Translations under genes and position numbers: made by a program
Notes under the pieces: model-generated
What the model was told of the DNA's origin: nothing
The model's database searches: none
The model's input: the letters and a program-made list of their open reading frames with translations, nothing else
Shown: piece after piece, positions 1 through 6,093 of the stretch
How positions within the stretch are numbered: position 1 is the stretch's first letter
Layout: every line of letters begins with the position of its first letter
Assembly (NCBI GenBank): GCA_937957895.1
Contig: CALFEZ010000120.1
Location: forward strand, 1-7,065
Source: an uncultured Erysipelotrichaceae bacterium
Lineage (GTDB): Bacteria; Bacillota_I; Bacilli_A; Erysipelotrichales; Erysipelotrichaceae
Length of the DNA stretch: 7,065 bases
Direction of reading: 5' to 3'

Positions 1-424
1 TGATGGATAATACATGATTGTAATTGTAGCTTACATATGAATACCGACTCTTTTCCTTTAATACCGAGGTATCATCGATGACTGTGTAAATACCACGATA
101 AGGGGGTAGGTTTTGATGATCGTATGCAAGCAGTCCATTTACGGTTTGTTGGATCGCATCGTTGATTTTGCTTTCGATCGATTTATTCTTTAATCCTCTT
201 ATGATAAACCACTCGATTTGTTGCTCACGTGTGTACTCATATCGCAAAGGATTCACAAACATCGCATCAAACTCTGTCGGGGCTTTTACGACATTTCCCG
301 TTGGCATGGCAAAAGGAGCTTCCCATGGAGGTGTATCCGGTTGGATGATATCCGTCGGATCGACGATTTGACCACATCCAATCAACAACATCAACAGAGT
401 GATAAGGCTAACGAACTTTGACAT
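1..424 (-). CDS. Lipoprotein, 5' part only, possible DUF4163/DUF3298-like (RsiV/PdaC-type) extracellular domain
   Basis: This gene runs off the left edge, leaving 141 complete codons. It starts at ATG 424, with GAGG (434-437) ten bases upstream. Residues 1-17 are a short lipoprotein signal (MSKFVSLITLLMLLIGC): a Lys near the start, a hydrophobic core, and Cys17 in an LIGC lipobox. The mature protein should therefore be anchored on the outer face of the membrane. A Pro/Thr-rich linker follows. Then comes a segment with GLKNKSIESKINDAI and, further on, SYVSYNYNHVLSI. This spacing recalls the start of DUF4163/DUF3298 domains as in RsiV and PdaC (a 'GL.N..I...IN..I' helix, then a strand ending in 'LS'). 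That match is from memory and tentative. The gene overlaps the end of the PstS-like gene by 17 bases, so the two are very likely co-transcribed and translationally coupled. The function is unknown, and the rest of the domain lies outside the window. Confidence 0.75.
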   Translation of the reverse strand, partial: MSKFVSLITLLMLLIGCGQIVDPTDIIQPDTPPWEAPFAMPTGNVVKAPTEFDAMFVNPLRYEYTREQQIEWFIIRGLKNKSIESKINDAIQQTVNGLLAYDHQNLPPYRGIYTVIDDTSVLKEKSRYSYVSYNYNHVLSI

Positions 425-1280
425 AACCAAAATCCTCGGCAAGCTGCTGACCGGCATCACTCAAGATCCAATCAACGATCCTGCGAACATCGCTGTTTGC
501 CGGTTCCTCTTTTCTAAAGACTGCATAGTATGCCGTGTGGATCGGATATTGCTTACTGGAGATCGTTTCATTGTTGGGGTATATACCATCCACCTGCAAC
601 AATTTGACATTCTCGTTGCCCCACATATCCACCACAAAGTAGAAATAGGAGTATCCGATGGCATCGGGTTTGTTTTGATAGGAAGCCACTGCATCGATGA
701 TCTCTCCCATGGATCCCTGGATCCATTCAGTGGGAGATGTCGTAGGTTCCAGTTCTTTCATGACCAAATCCAAAAACCCGGTCTGACTGCCGGAGTTGAC
801 AGGTCGTTGATAGGCAATGATGGGGACATCCTCACCACCGACCTCGCTCCAGTTTGTGATGATCCCCTGATAGATGTCCTGGATCTGCTTGATCGTCAAA
901 GACTCTACGGGATTGTCTTTGTGGGTCAAAAAGACAAATGCCTCGCTGACGATCGGGACGATCTCAAGTTTTATCTGTTTTTCATGGGCATAGGTCTGTT
1001 CATCGATCGAAGGGTATGTCACAAAGATCAGATCTACCTTTTTATCGATGAGATTAAGATATGCTTGGTGAGTTTTGTTATGAAGGATATAAGGTCGTAC
1101 GGTGTCGAGTGATTGTTGGGTCAATTGTGCCATGATGGCTTCAGAAAGCGGGATCGTTACGGTCGAACCATCCACTTTGGGATAGGATTGCAATGTAAAA
1201 CTAGGTTGTTGTGGAGGTTTTGATTGGCATGCCGACAGCATGAATGCAAGGATCAGAAGCAGAATATGTCTGGTATTCAT
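408..1280 (-). CDS. PstS-family phosphate-type solute-binding lipoprotein
   Basis: A 290-residue periplasmic-binding-type protein of the PstS/PBP-like family. Residues 1-18 form a lipoprotein signal with an LSAC lipobox (Cys18), so it is tethered outside the membrane. Visible family motifs are YPKVDGSTVTIPL (about 33-45, the DGST phosphate-site loop), a strand KVDLIFVTYPS (81-91) where PstS proteins bind the anion, a VP...SEAFVFLTHKDNPV segment typical of the family, and YQRPVNSGSQTGF (157-169), which matches the PstS 'YQRP.GSGSQT' loop. The C terminus (AYYAVFRKE...VDWILSDAGQQL) is also typical. Length is normal for the family. The expected ligand is phosphate or a similar oxyanion, but no permease or ATPase genes are visible, so it may act in sensing or as an orphan. 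It has its own promoter (1307-1335) and an AAGGA site at 1288-1292. The following lipoprotein overlaps its 3' end. Confidence 0.85.
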   Translation of the reverse strand: MNTRHILLLILAFMLSACQSKPPQQPSFTLQSYPKVDGSTVTIPLSEAIMAQLTQQSLDTVRPYILHNKTHQAYLNLIDKKVDLIFVTYPSIDEQTYAHEKQIKLEIVPIVSEAFVFLTHKDNPVESLTIKQIQDIYQGIITNWSEVGGEDVPIIAYQRPVNSGSQTGFLDLVMKELEPTTSPTEWIQGSMGEIIDAVASYQNKPDAIGYSYFYFVVDMWGNENVKLLQVDGIYPNNETISSKQYPIHTAYYAVFRKEEPANSDVRRIVDWILSDAGQQLAEDFGYVKVR

Positions 1281-1306
1281 TGTGTTTTCCTTTTCTTTCC
1301 GTATAC

Positions 1307-1335
1307 ATTATACATCTGAAGGATCCCAATGAAAA
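1307..1335 (-). promoter_or_regulatory. Sigma-A-type promoter for the lipoprotein pair
   Basis: On the minus strand TATAAT (1307-1312, a perfect -10) lies 17 bases downstream of TTTTCA (1330-1335, 4 of 6 matches to TTGACA). The predicted start is near 1300, about 20 bases before the start codon of the PstS-like gene. The -35 hexamer overlaps the foot of the hairpin at 1333-1357, so the end of the glp operon and the start of this unit are interleaved. Confidence 0.7.
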
Positions 1336-1357
1336 CAGCAACAAATCGTTGCTGTTT
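1333..1357 (-). terminator. Hairpin after the glp operon, weak terminator
   Basis: A perfect 10-bp inverted repeat (AAACAGCAAC / GTTGCTGTTT) with a 5-base loop sits 28 bases beyond the DUF1667 stop codon. On the minus strand it is followed only by T, C and then ATT, so the U-run is short. It could act as a weak intrinsic terminator or allow some readthrough into the lipoprotein genes. The perfect stem and its position support termination; the poor U-tract argues against high efficiency. Confidence 0.5.
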
Positions 1358-1384
1358 GGAAGTAACATGATAAATCAAGATCGA

Positions 1385-1738
1385 TCAATAACCGGATACG
1401 ATGATATCAACTCCGATGTCGAGGATGTTTTTGACGATGACCTCACCATGGTTGACAGGAGCTGTCAAGTGGATCTTTTTGATGATGGAGAGTGCATCAA
1501 AAAGAAGTGCTTTAGGGATCGGTGCCGTTGAACGCACTGCGATCCTGGCATTGCGGTGTCCCTTTATCGGAATGGTCGTGGTGAGGATGCGTGTGGGTTG
1601 GATAAACTCATCGGTCGCGTAGGGGATTCCTCGCTGGCATTGGTTACCGGTCAAAGTGTGGATTTTGGCTTGATCACCGGTGATTGTGATCAGACAACCA
1701 ACCGGACAGACGGTGCAGGTTATTTCTTTTTTGATCAT
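1385..1738 (-). CDS. DUF1667 protein, four-cysteine partner of glycerol-3-phosphate oxidoreductase
   Basis: A 117-residue protein that matches the DUF1667 family in length and motifs. Cys8, Cys11, Cys15 and Cys34 form a C-x2-C-x3-C-x18-C cluster (CTVCPVGC ... NQCQRG). This resembles the [4Fe-4S] ligand set at the start of molybdopterin oxidoreductases, so an Fe-S cluster is likely but unproven here. The following 'RGIPYATDEFIQPTRILTTT' block is characteristic of the family. There is no signal peptide or membrane segment, so it should be cytoplasmic. The ATG at 1738 is preceded by GAAGGAG (1746-1752), which lies inside the end of the upstream gene, and only one base separates the two genes. 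The family usually sits beside a GlpA-like dehydrogenase and a pyridine-nucleotide oxidoreductase, as here, and is presumed to be a small subunit of that complex. The exact role is unknown. Confidence 0.85.
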   Translation of the reverse strand: MIKKEITCTVCPVGCLITITGDQAKIHTLTGNQCQRGIPYATDEFIQPTRILTTTIPIKGHRNARIAVRSTAPIPKALLFDALSIIKKIHLTAPVNHGEVIVKNILDIGVDIIVSGY

Positions 1739-1739
1739 G

Positions 1740-2996
1740 TCATGACTCCTTCTCCATCATAATACTGACCTGGTCGAGATCTTTGAACAGAGAAGGTCGG
1801 ATCTTGATCATCTGGATCTCTCCCGGTCGCACATGATTGCGTTTGATTTTGTATAGGATGTCATCGTTGGATGTGATGATGATCGAAGCTTTTTTTGCGG
1901 GAGTGGATACTCGCAAAGCCATTTGGATCATATCATCCTGTTCATCTTGGATCACGATCTGAGGTATGACGCTATGAATGCCTTCTTTGGGGATGATCCG
2001 TGTTTGCGTTGAAATGATGTCTGTTTTGGTTTGTGCATGTATGGCGGCATGTTTGCCTGCTTTGGCACCTTCAGCTGAAACATGATCGACCAGATCATTG
2101 ACATGGACGACATTACCGCAGGCAAATACACCTTTACAGGATGTCTGCATGGTTTGATCGACGATCGGACCTCGAGTTTTCGGATCGATGATGATATCGA
2201 GTTGCTGTGTCAGTTCATTTTCAGGTATCAGACCTACCGACAACAACAAAGTATCACAAGGTACTGACCATGCCTTGTCGATCATCGGTCGATTCTCATC
2301 ATCGACCGGTGCGATCGTCACGGATTCAACACGATGATTGCCGACAATATCGATCACGGTATGTCTAAGATAAAGTGGGATATCAAAATCATCAAGACAC
2401 TGGACTTTGTTTCTTAACAGTCCCGATAGATACGGTAATAACTCCACCACTGCCAACACCTTGGCACCTTCTAGCGTCAGACGTCTGGCCATGATCATGC
2501 CAATGTCTCCCGAGCCAAGGATCACGATGTTTTTGCCGATGTCCTGTCCTTGGATATTGATCAGCCTTTGAGCAGTCCCGGCAGTGATCACACCGGCAGG
2601 ACGGCTGCCGGGTATCTGGATCGCACCTCGGGTGCGTTCACGACATCCCATGGCTAATACCAACGAACGATAGTTGATCTTCATCAGTCCGGATTTGGAA
2701 ACTGCGATGAGTGAACCATCCATCAATTGCAAAACAGTGGTGTGCAGAAACACATCGATGTTGTTTTGATGGATGGTTTCGATGTGTCGATAAGCATATT
2801 CCGGTCCGGTGTAGTCTTGTTTGAACTCATGAAGACCAAAACCAGGATGGATGCATTGTTGGAGGATACCACCAAGAGCATCATCACGCTCAATGATCAA
2901 GACCTTATTAGCATGGTTTTTTTTGGCTGTATTGGCAGCAGATAGCCCAGCTGGACCACCACCGATCACGACCACGTCATAATCGAGAATCTTCAT
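1740..2996 (-). CDS. FAD-dependent pyridine-nucleotide oxidoreductase, partner of GlpA-like dehydrogenase
   Basis: A 418-residue flavoprotein of the Pyr_redox_2 type. The N-terminal FAD-binding Rossmann motif is IGGGPAG (11-17). A second dinucleotide fold, ILGSGDIG (159-166), should bind NAD(P)H, and GVFACGNVVHVND (289-301) is the distal FAD motif. There is no CxxC redox pair, so it is not a thioredoxin- or lipoamide-type reductase. Single cysteines in LQQCIHPGFG (Cys48) and MGCRERTRG (Cys118) are features I associate with the relatives of opine and cyanide-forming oxidases and with this glycerol-linked group. A C-terminal extension (about 330-418) follows the FAD domain. Start ATG 2996 overlaps the upstream stop by 4 bases (ATGA) and has an AGGGAGGA ribosome site (3003-3010). 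The likely role is to pass electrons from glycerol 3-phosphate oxidation to NAD(P) or another soluble acceptor, as a subunit with its neighbours. The acceptor is inference. Confidence 0.87.
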   Translation of the reverse strand: MKILDYDVVVIGGGPAGLSAANTAKKNHANKVLIIERDDALGGILQQCIHPGFGLHEFKQDYTGPEYAYRHIETIHQNNIDVFLHTTVLQLMDGSLIAVSKSGLMKINYRSLVLAMGCRERTRGAIQIPGSRPAGVITAGTAQRLINIQGQDIGKNIVILGSGDIGMIMARRLTLEGAKVLAVVELLPYLSGLLRNKVQCLDDFDIPLYLRHTVIDIVGNHRVESVTIAPVDDENRPMIDKAWSVPCDTLLLSVGLIPENELTQQLDIIIDPKTRGPIVDQTMQTSCKGVFACGNVVHVNDLVDHVSAEGAKAGKHAAIHAQTKTDIISTQTRIIPKEGIHSVIPQIVIQDEQDDMIQMALRVSTPAKKASIIITSNDDILYKIKRNHVRPGEIQMIKIRPSLFKDLDQVSIMMEKES

Positions 2997-4438
2997 GGTT
3001 TGTCCTCCCTATGAAAGAGCAATTCTGACCCTTTGTCATTTTTTCGGATACGATCAGGAGAGATGTTGAGTTCGCGGCTGAGGATCTGAATCAATCGTGG
3101 AGTACAGAAACTCCCTTGGCAGCGTCCCATCTGTGGACGAAGGCGACGTTTGATCCCGTCCAAGGTGGTTGCAGGGACCAAGGAATGGATCGCCTTAACG
3201 ATCTCTGCTTCGCTGATGGTCTCACAACGACATATGATATTGCCATAACGAGGATCATTTTCGATCAGCTGTTTGCGTGTTTGCATGTCGGCTGTCGAGA
3301 ATTTTCGGATACCTTTACGTTTGGCGATGTAATCCGGCTTCTTGATAAGTTGTAGTCCGTTTTGTTTCAATAGTTGGACCACATACGATCCGATCGCGAT
3401 CGATGAGGTAAGACCCGTTGAACGAATACCAAGCACATTGACAAACCCCTCTGTCGTGTCGCTGCAGTAGATCTCATATCCTTCAGGGGTTTTCGTGGGT
3501 CTAAGACCAGCGTACTCAGTGATGGCATATGTGACATCGATTGCAGGCATCAGTTTTTTGACTCCATGTAATACTTCGTCAAGACCTTCTTTGGTAACGG
3601 ATCGGTCTTGTTTGTCTTGGATGTCTTCAGCCGTCGGACCGATGAGAAGATTACCATGGGTAGTAGGGGACACCAATTTGCCTTTGGTTTTTTTGGTTGG
3701 GACCGGCAAAATGATGTGAGGAGTCTCTAGATTGGATGAACGATCAAGGATAAAAAACTGACCGCGCCGTGGATGAACGGTAAAATCGATCGATCCGATC
3801 ATGGATGCGATATCATCAGAATGCAGACCGGCAGCATTGATGACGTATTGGGTTTGGATTTCTTCTGTTTCAGTGATAACACGATCGACAGCACCATTCT
3901 TTACGATGATATCAGTCACCTTCGATCCAAGCAAAAAGCGAACTCCGTTGGCCACTGCATTTTCAGCTAGCGCTACGACCATGATAAAGGGGTCGATGAT
4001 GCTTTCTCGTGGGACCCAAACACCACCTTTGATTTGATCGGTGATCTGCGGGATCCTTTCTTTGACCTGGTCAGCTGTCAGTATCTCGACATCGAACACT
4101 CCGTTTTCATGGGAGATGGCTTCGATCTTGGGCAGCAATGCTGCCTCTTCATCTGTCGTGGCGGATACGATCGCTCCTACACGTTGAAAAGGGATGTCAA
4201 GGTCAGCGACCAGCTGATCGTACATCGGGTTGGCATTGACCACCAGCATGGATTCCAATGTGTTTGGTTTGGCGTCAAAACCAGTATGGATGATGGCACT
4301 GTTTGATTTGGAGGCATCCCCACCAACATCCGAACTTTTATCGATCACGATGACATCGATCATATGTTTGCTTAAGTGATGGGCAATGGCACATCCAACT
4401 GCACCGGCACCAATAATGACTACATCTGTTTTGATCAT
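2993..4438 (-). CDS. glpA: FAD glycerol-3-phosphate dehydrogenase, GlpA-like, with C-terminal [2Fe-2S] domain
   Basis: A 481-residue protein that should oxidise sn-glycerol 3-phosphate to dihydroxyacetone phosphate. The N-terminal FAD fold has VVIIGAGAVG (6-15) followed by an acidic strand end (VIVIDKSSDVGG). The DAO-type domain continues with NAAGLHSDDIA and GLRPTKTPEGYEIY, ending near GIRSTGLTSSIAIG. The C-terminal domain has Cys403, Cys405, Cys440 and Cys445 (CRCETISEAEI ... MGRCQGSFC). This C-x-C-x34-C-x4-C pattern is the bacterioferritin-associated-ferredoxin-like [2Fe-2S] domain found in E. coli GlpA but absent from aerobic GlpD and GlpO. No membrane segment is seen. A weak GAGA site precedes ATG 4438, and 25 bases separate it from glpK. 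The downstream oxidoreductase and DUF1667 gene replace the glpB and glpC of enterobacteria, so the electron route is probably soluble. The symbol glpA is by similarity. Confidence 0.88.
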   Translation of the reverse strand: MIKTDVVIIGAGAVGCAIAHHLSKHMIDVIVIDKSSDVGGDASKSNSAIIHTGFDAKPNTLESMLVVNANPMYDQLVADLDIPFQRVGAIVSATTDEEAALLPKIEAISHENGVFDVEILTADQVKERIPQITDQIKGGVWVPRESIIDPFIMVVALAENAVANGVRFLLGSKVTDIIVKNGAVDRVITETEEIQTQYVINAAGLHSDDIASMIGSIDFTVHPRRGQFFILDRSSNLETPHIILPVPTKKTKGKLVSPTTHGNLLIGPTAEDIQDKQDRSVTKEGLDEVLHGVKKLMPAIDVTYAITEYAGLRPTKTPEGYEIYCSDTTEGFVNVLGIRSTGLTSSIAIGSYVVQLLKQNGLQLIKKPDYIAKRKGIRKFSTADMQTRKQLIENDPRYGNIICRCETISEAEIVKAIHSLVPATTLDGIKRRLRPQMGRCQGSFCTPRLIQILSRELNISPDRIRKNDKGSELLFHREDKP

Positions 4439-4463
4439 GATATATCTCTTTTCTAATATCGTG

Positions 4464-5963
4464 TTACTTGGCCCAACCTCGCGATAGTTTCACTGCCTCT
4501 TTCCAGCGAGCCATCAGTTCATCTCGTTTTTCTTGAGTGATTTGAGGGGTATATCGTTTGTTTAGTTTCCATTTTGTGGCGATTTCATCAAGATTTGAGA
4601 ACTCACCGACTGCAAGGGCTGCCAGATACGCAGAACCAAGTGCCGTGGTTTCGGTGATCATCGGTACATCCACGGGGATCCCCAAAAGATCGGCTTGAAA
4701 CTGCATCAAAAACTCATTGACGACTGGTCCGCCATCGACACGCATCACTTGGATGTCGATTCCGGAGTCTTTTCGCATCACATCCAGATTTTCTTTGACT
4801 TGGTATGCGATGCTTTCTAAGGTAGCTCTTACGATGTGAGCTCGCGTCGTACCTCCGGTGATCCCAATCATCATGCCTCTGGCATATTGATCCCAATAAG
4901 GAGCAGCCAGACCGACAAAAGCCGGTACGAAATACAAGCCACCGGTATCTTCAACACTTTTAGCCAGCATTTCGGTTTCCTGTGCTGTTTCGATGATGCC
5001 GATGCCATCTCGTAGCCACTGGATAGCTGCACCGGTGATATAGACGCCACCATCAAGGGCATAGCTTGTTTTATCATTGATTTTCCAGGCGATCGTAGTC
5101 AACAGACCATTGGCTGAATCGACGATCTTCTCACCGGTGTTCATCAACATGAAGCACCCTGTACCATAGGTCGTTTTTACGGTTCCAGGTTCAAAGCAAG
5201 CCTGACCAAACAAAGCAGCCTGTTGGTCGACGACACTGCCGGCGATCGGGATATCACCGCCCAAAAAAGCAGAAGGATCGGTGTTACCGTAATGATGGCT
5301 GCTTGGCATGATGGTTGCTAACATCGAAAGCGGGATCCCAAGACGATCCAGGATCTCCTGATCCCACTCACCTTCATGGATATTGAAGAGCATCGTTCGT
5401 GAGGCTGTTGAAGGATCGGTGATGTGCAGTTTGCGTCCGGTCATGTTCCAAATCAACCACGAATCCAATGTTCCTGCGAGTAATTCTTCGTTTTCTGCTG
5501 CTTTTTTTGCTCCATCGACATGATCGAGGACCCATTTGATTTTCAATGCCGAGAAATAGGCGTCGACTACAACGCCGGTTTTTGCTTTGATGCTCTCTCC
5601 CCATGTTTCATTCAGCGCATCAGCCTCATTGGCTGTGCGACGGTCTTGCCATACGATGGCGTTGTAGATGGGGATGCCAGTATGTTTGTTCCAAACAACG
5701 ACTGTTTCTCCTTGATTATCCAGACCCATGGCCGTGATTTCGTGGATACGGAGTCCTCCTTTTTCAAGAGCGATCCCGACCGATTCTTTGGTCTTTTCCC
5801 AGATTTCCAAAGCGTCGTGCTCTACCCATCCGGGTTTTGGGTAGTACTGTTTGTGTTCGCAGTATCCCTGAGAATGGATGTTCCATTGATCATCCAAAAT
5901 CAATGTCGTGGTTCCGGTCGTTCCCTGATCCAAGCCAATGAAGTATTTCCTTTTTGCACTCAT
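4464..5963 (-). CDS. glpK: Glycerol kinase (FGGY family), divergent active site
   Basis: A 499-residue FGGY kinase, the normal length for GlpK, which converts glycerol and ATP to sn-glycerol 3-phosphate in the cytoplasm. Diagnostic motifs are GLDQGTTGTTT (10-20, phosphate loop), YPKPGWVEHD (41-50), YNAIVWQDRRT (100-110), DQQAALFGQ (246-254), TYGTGCFMLMNTGE (265-278) and YFVPAFVGLAAPYWD, the FGGY signature. Glycerol-site residues Glu86, Trp105, Tyr136, Asp246 and Gln247 are kept. The arginine of the usual NQRE motif is replaced: it reads NQGE, with Gly85 where E. coli has Arg83. The loop that carries the HPr-phosphorylated histidine in Gram-positive GlpK (YHFFG) reads SAFLG, with Ala232 at that place, so PTS-dependent activation is unlikely. 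Context (GlpA-like dehydrogenase downstream, dhaK nearby) supports glycerol as substrate, though a related polyol is possible. AAGGAGG at 5971-5977 sets the start. Confidence 0.88.
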   Translation of the reverse strand: MSAKRKYFIGLDQGTTGTTTLILDDQWNIHSQGYCEHKQYYPKPGWVEHDALEIWEKTKESVGIALEKGGLRIHEITAMGLDNQGETVVVWNKHTGIPIYNAIVWQDRRTANEADALNETWGESIKAKTGVVVDAYFSALKIKWVLDHVDGAKKAAENEELLAGTLDSWLIWNMTGRKLHITDPSTASRTMLFNIHEGEWDQEILDRLGIPLSMLATIMPSSHHYGNTDPSAFLGGDIPIAGSVVDQQAALFGQACFEPGTVKTTYGTGCFMLMNTGEKIVDSANGLLTTIAWKINDKTSYALDGGVYITGAAIQWLRDGIGIIETAQETEMLAKSVEDTGGLYFVPAFVGLAAPYWDQYARGMMIGITGGTTRAHIVRATLESIAYQVKENLDVMRKDSGIDIQVMRVDGGPVVNEFLMQFQADLLGIPVDVPMITETTALGSAYLAALAVGEFSNLDEIATKWKLNKRYTPQITQEKRDELMARWKEAVKLSRGWAK

Positions 5964-5970
5964 GATGGTT

Positions 5971-5977
5971 CCTCCTT
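5971..5977 (-). promoter_or_regulatory. Strong ribosome binding site of glpK
   Basis: AAGGAGG on the minus strand ends 7 bases before the ATG at 5963. It is the strongest ribosome site in the window and fixes the glpK start. Confidence 0.8.
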
Positions 5978-5984
5978 GTGCTAG

Positions 5985-6027
5985 TTGTGTGGATTAATGA
6001 TGATATTATGATCATATTGTGTGGATT
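5985..6027 (-). promoter_or_regulatory. Candidate operator or leader element: 11-bp direct repeat flanking a palindrome
   Basis: The 11-mer AATCCACACAA (minus strand) occurs twice, at 6017-6027 and 5985-5995. The offset is 32 bases, close to three helical turns, so both copies face the same side of the DNA. Between them lies the perfect 10-bp palindrome TATGATCATA (6007-6016). Both repeats fall just downstream of the predicted transcription start, in the untranslated leader of glpK. This fits binding by the neighbouring DeoR-family protein as a roadblock repressor. The repeats are directly seen; the regulator is inference. Confidence 0.5.
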
Positions 6028-6034
6028 TGATACT

Positions 6035-6043
6035 ATTGTACCA
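6035..6043 (-). promoter_or_regulatory. Extended -10 promoter of the glpK operon
   Basis: The minus strand reads TGGTACAAT: TACAAT at 6035-6040 (5 of 6 matches to TATAAT) preceded by TGn, an extended -10. The hexamer 17 bases upstream is only T-rich (TTTTTA), so the -35 is weak and the promoter may need the extended element. Predicted start is near 6028, giving a leader of about 65 bases that contains the direct repeats. Confidence 0.55.
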
Positions 6044-6059
6044 TGACTATTTGCCATTA

Positions 6060-6093
6060 AAAAGAAAAAAAACAAGATGGTGGATCTTGTTTT
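6060..6093 (-). terminator. Intrinsic terminator of the deoR-family gene
   Basis: A perfect 10-bp stem (AAAACAAGAT / ATCTTGTTTT, 6084-6093 and 6069-6078) with loop CCACC is followed on the minus strand by TTTTTTCTTT. The stem overlaps the TAA stop of the regulator gene, so termination follows directly. This separates the regulator transcript from the glpK operon, although the promoter for glpK lies immediately downstream. Confidence 0.82.

Noticed and set aside
399..1112. 237-codon open frame on the plus strand opposite the PstS-like gene
   Set aside because: It lies fully antisense to a gene with clear PstS motifs and a lipobox, has no convincing ribosome site and shows no family resemblance. 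It is a shadow of codon bias on the other strand.
1736..1743. Alternative ATG at 1743 for the DUF1667 gene (ATGA overlap)
   Set aside because: That ATG is in another frame and stops after two codons. The ATG at 1738 is in frame and at the right distance from GAAGGAG.
5520..5984. 154-codon plus-strand frame opposite the start of glpK
   Set aside because: It covers conserved glpK codons and has no recognisable domain or start signal.
5964..6034. Riboswitch or GlpP-type antiterminator hairpin in the glpK leader
   Set aside because: Apart from the short palindrome, I find no terminator-antiterminator pair or known riboswitch core in the leader of about 65 bases.
5964..6060. CcpA cre site near the glpK promoter
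   Set aside because: No sequence close to the cre consensus was seen between the regulator and glpK.
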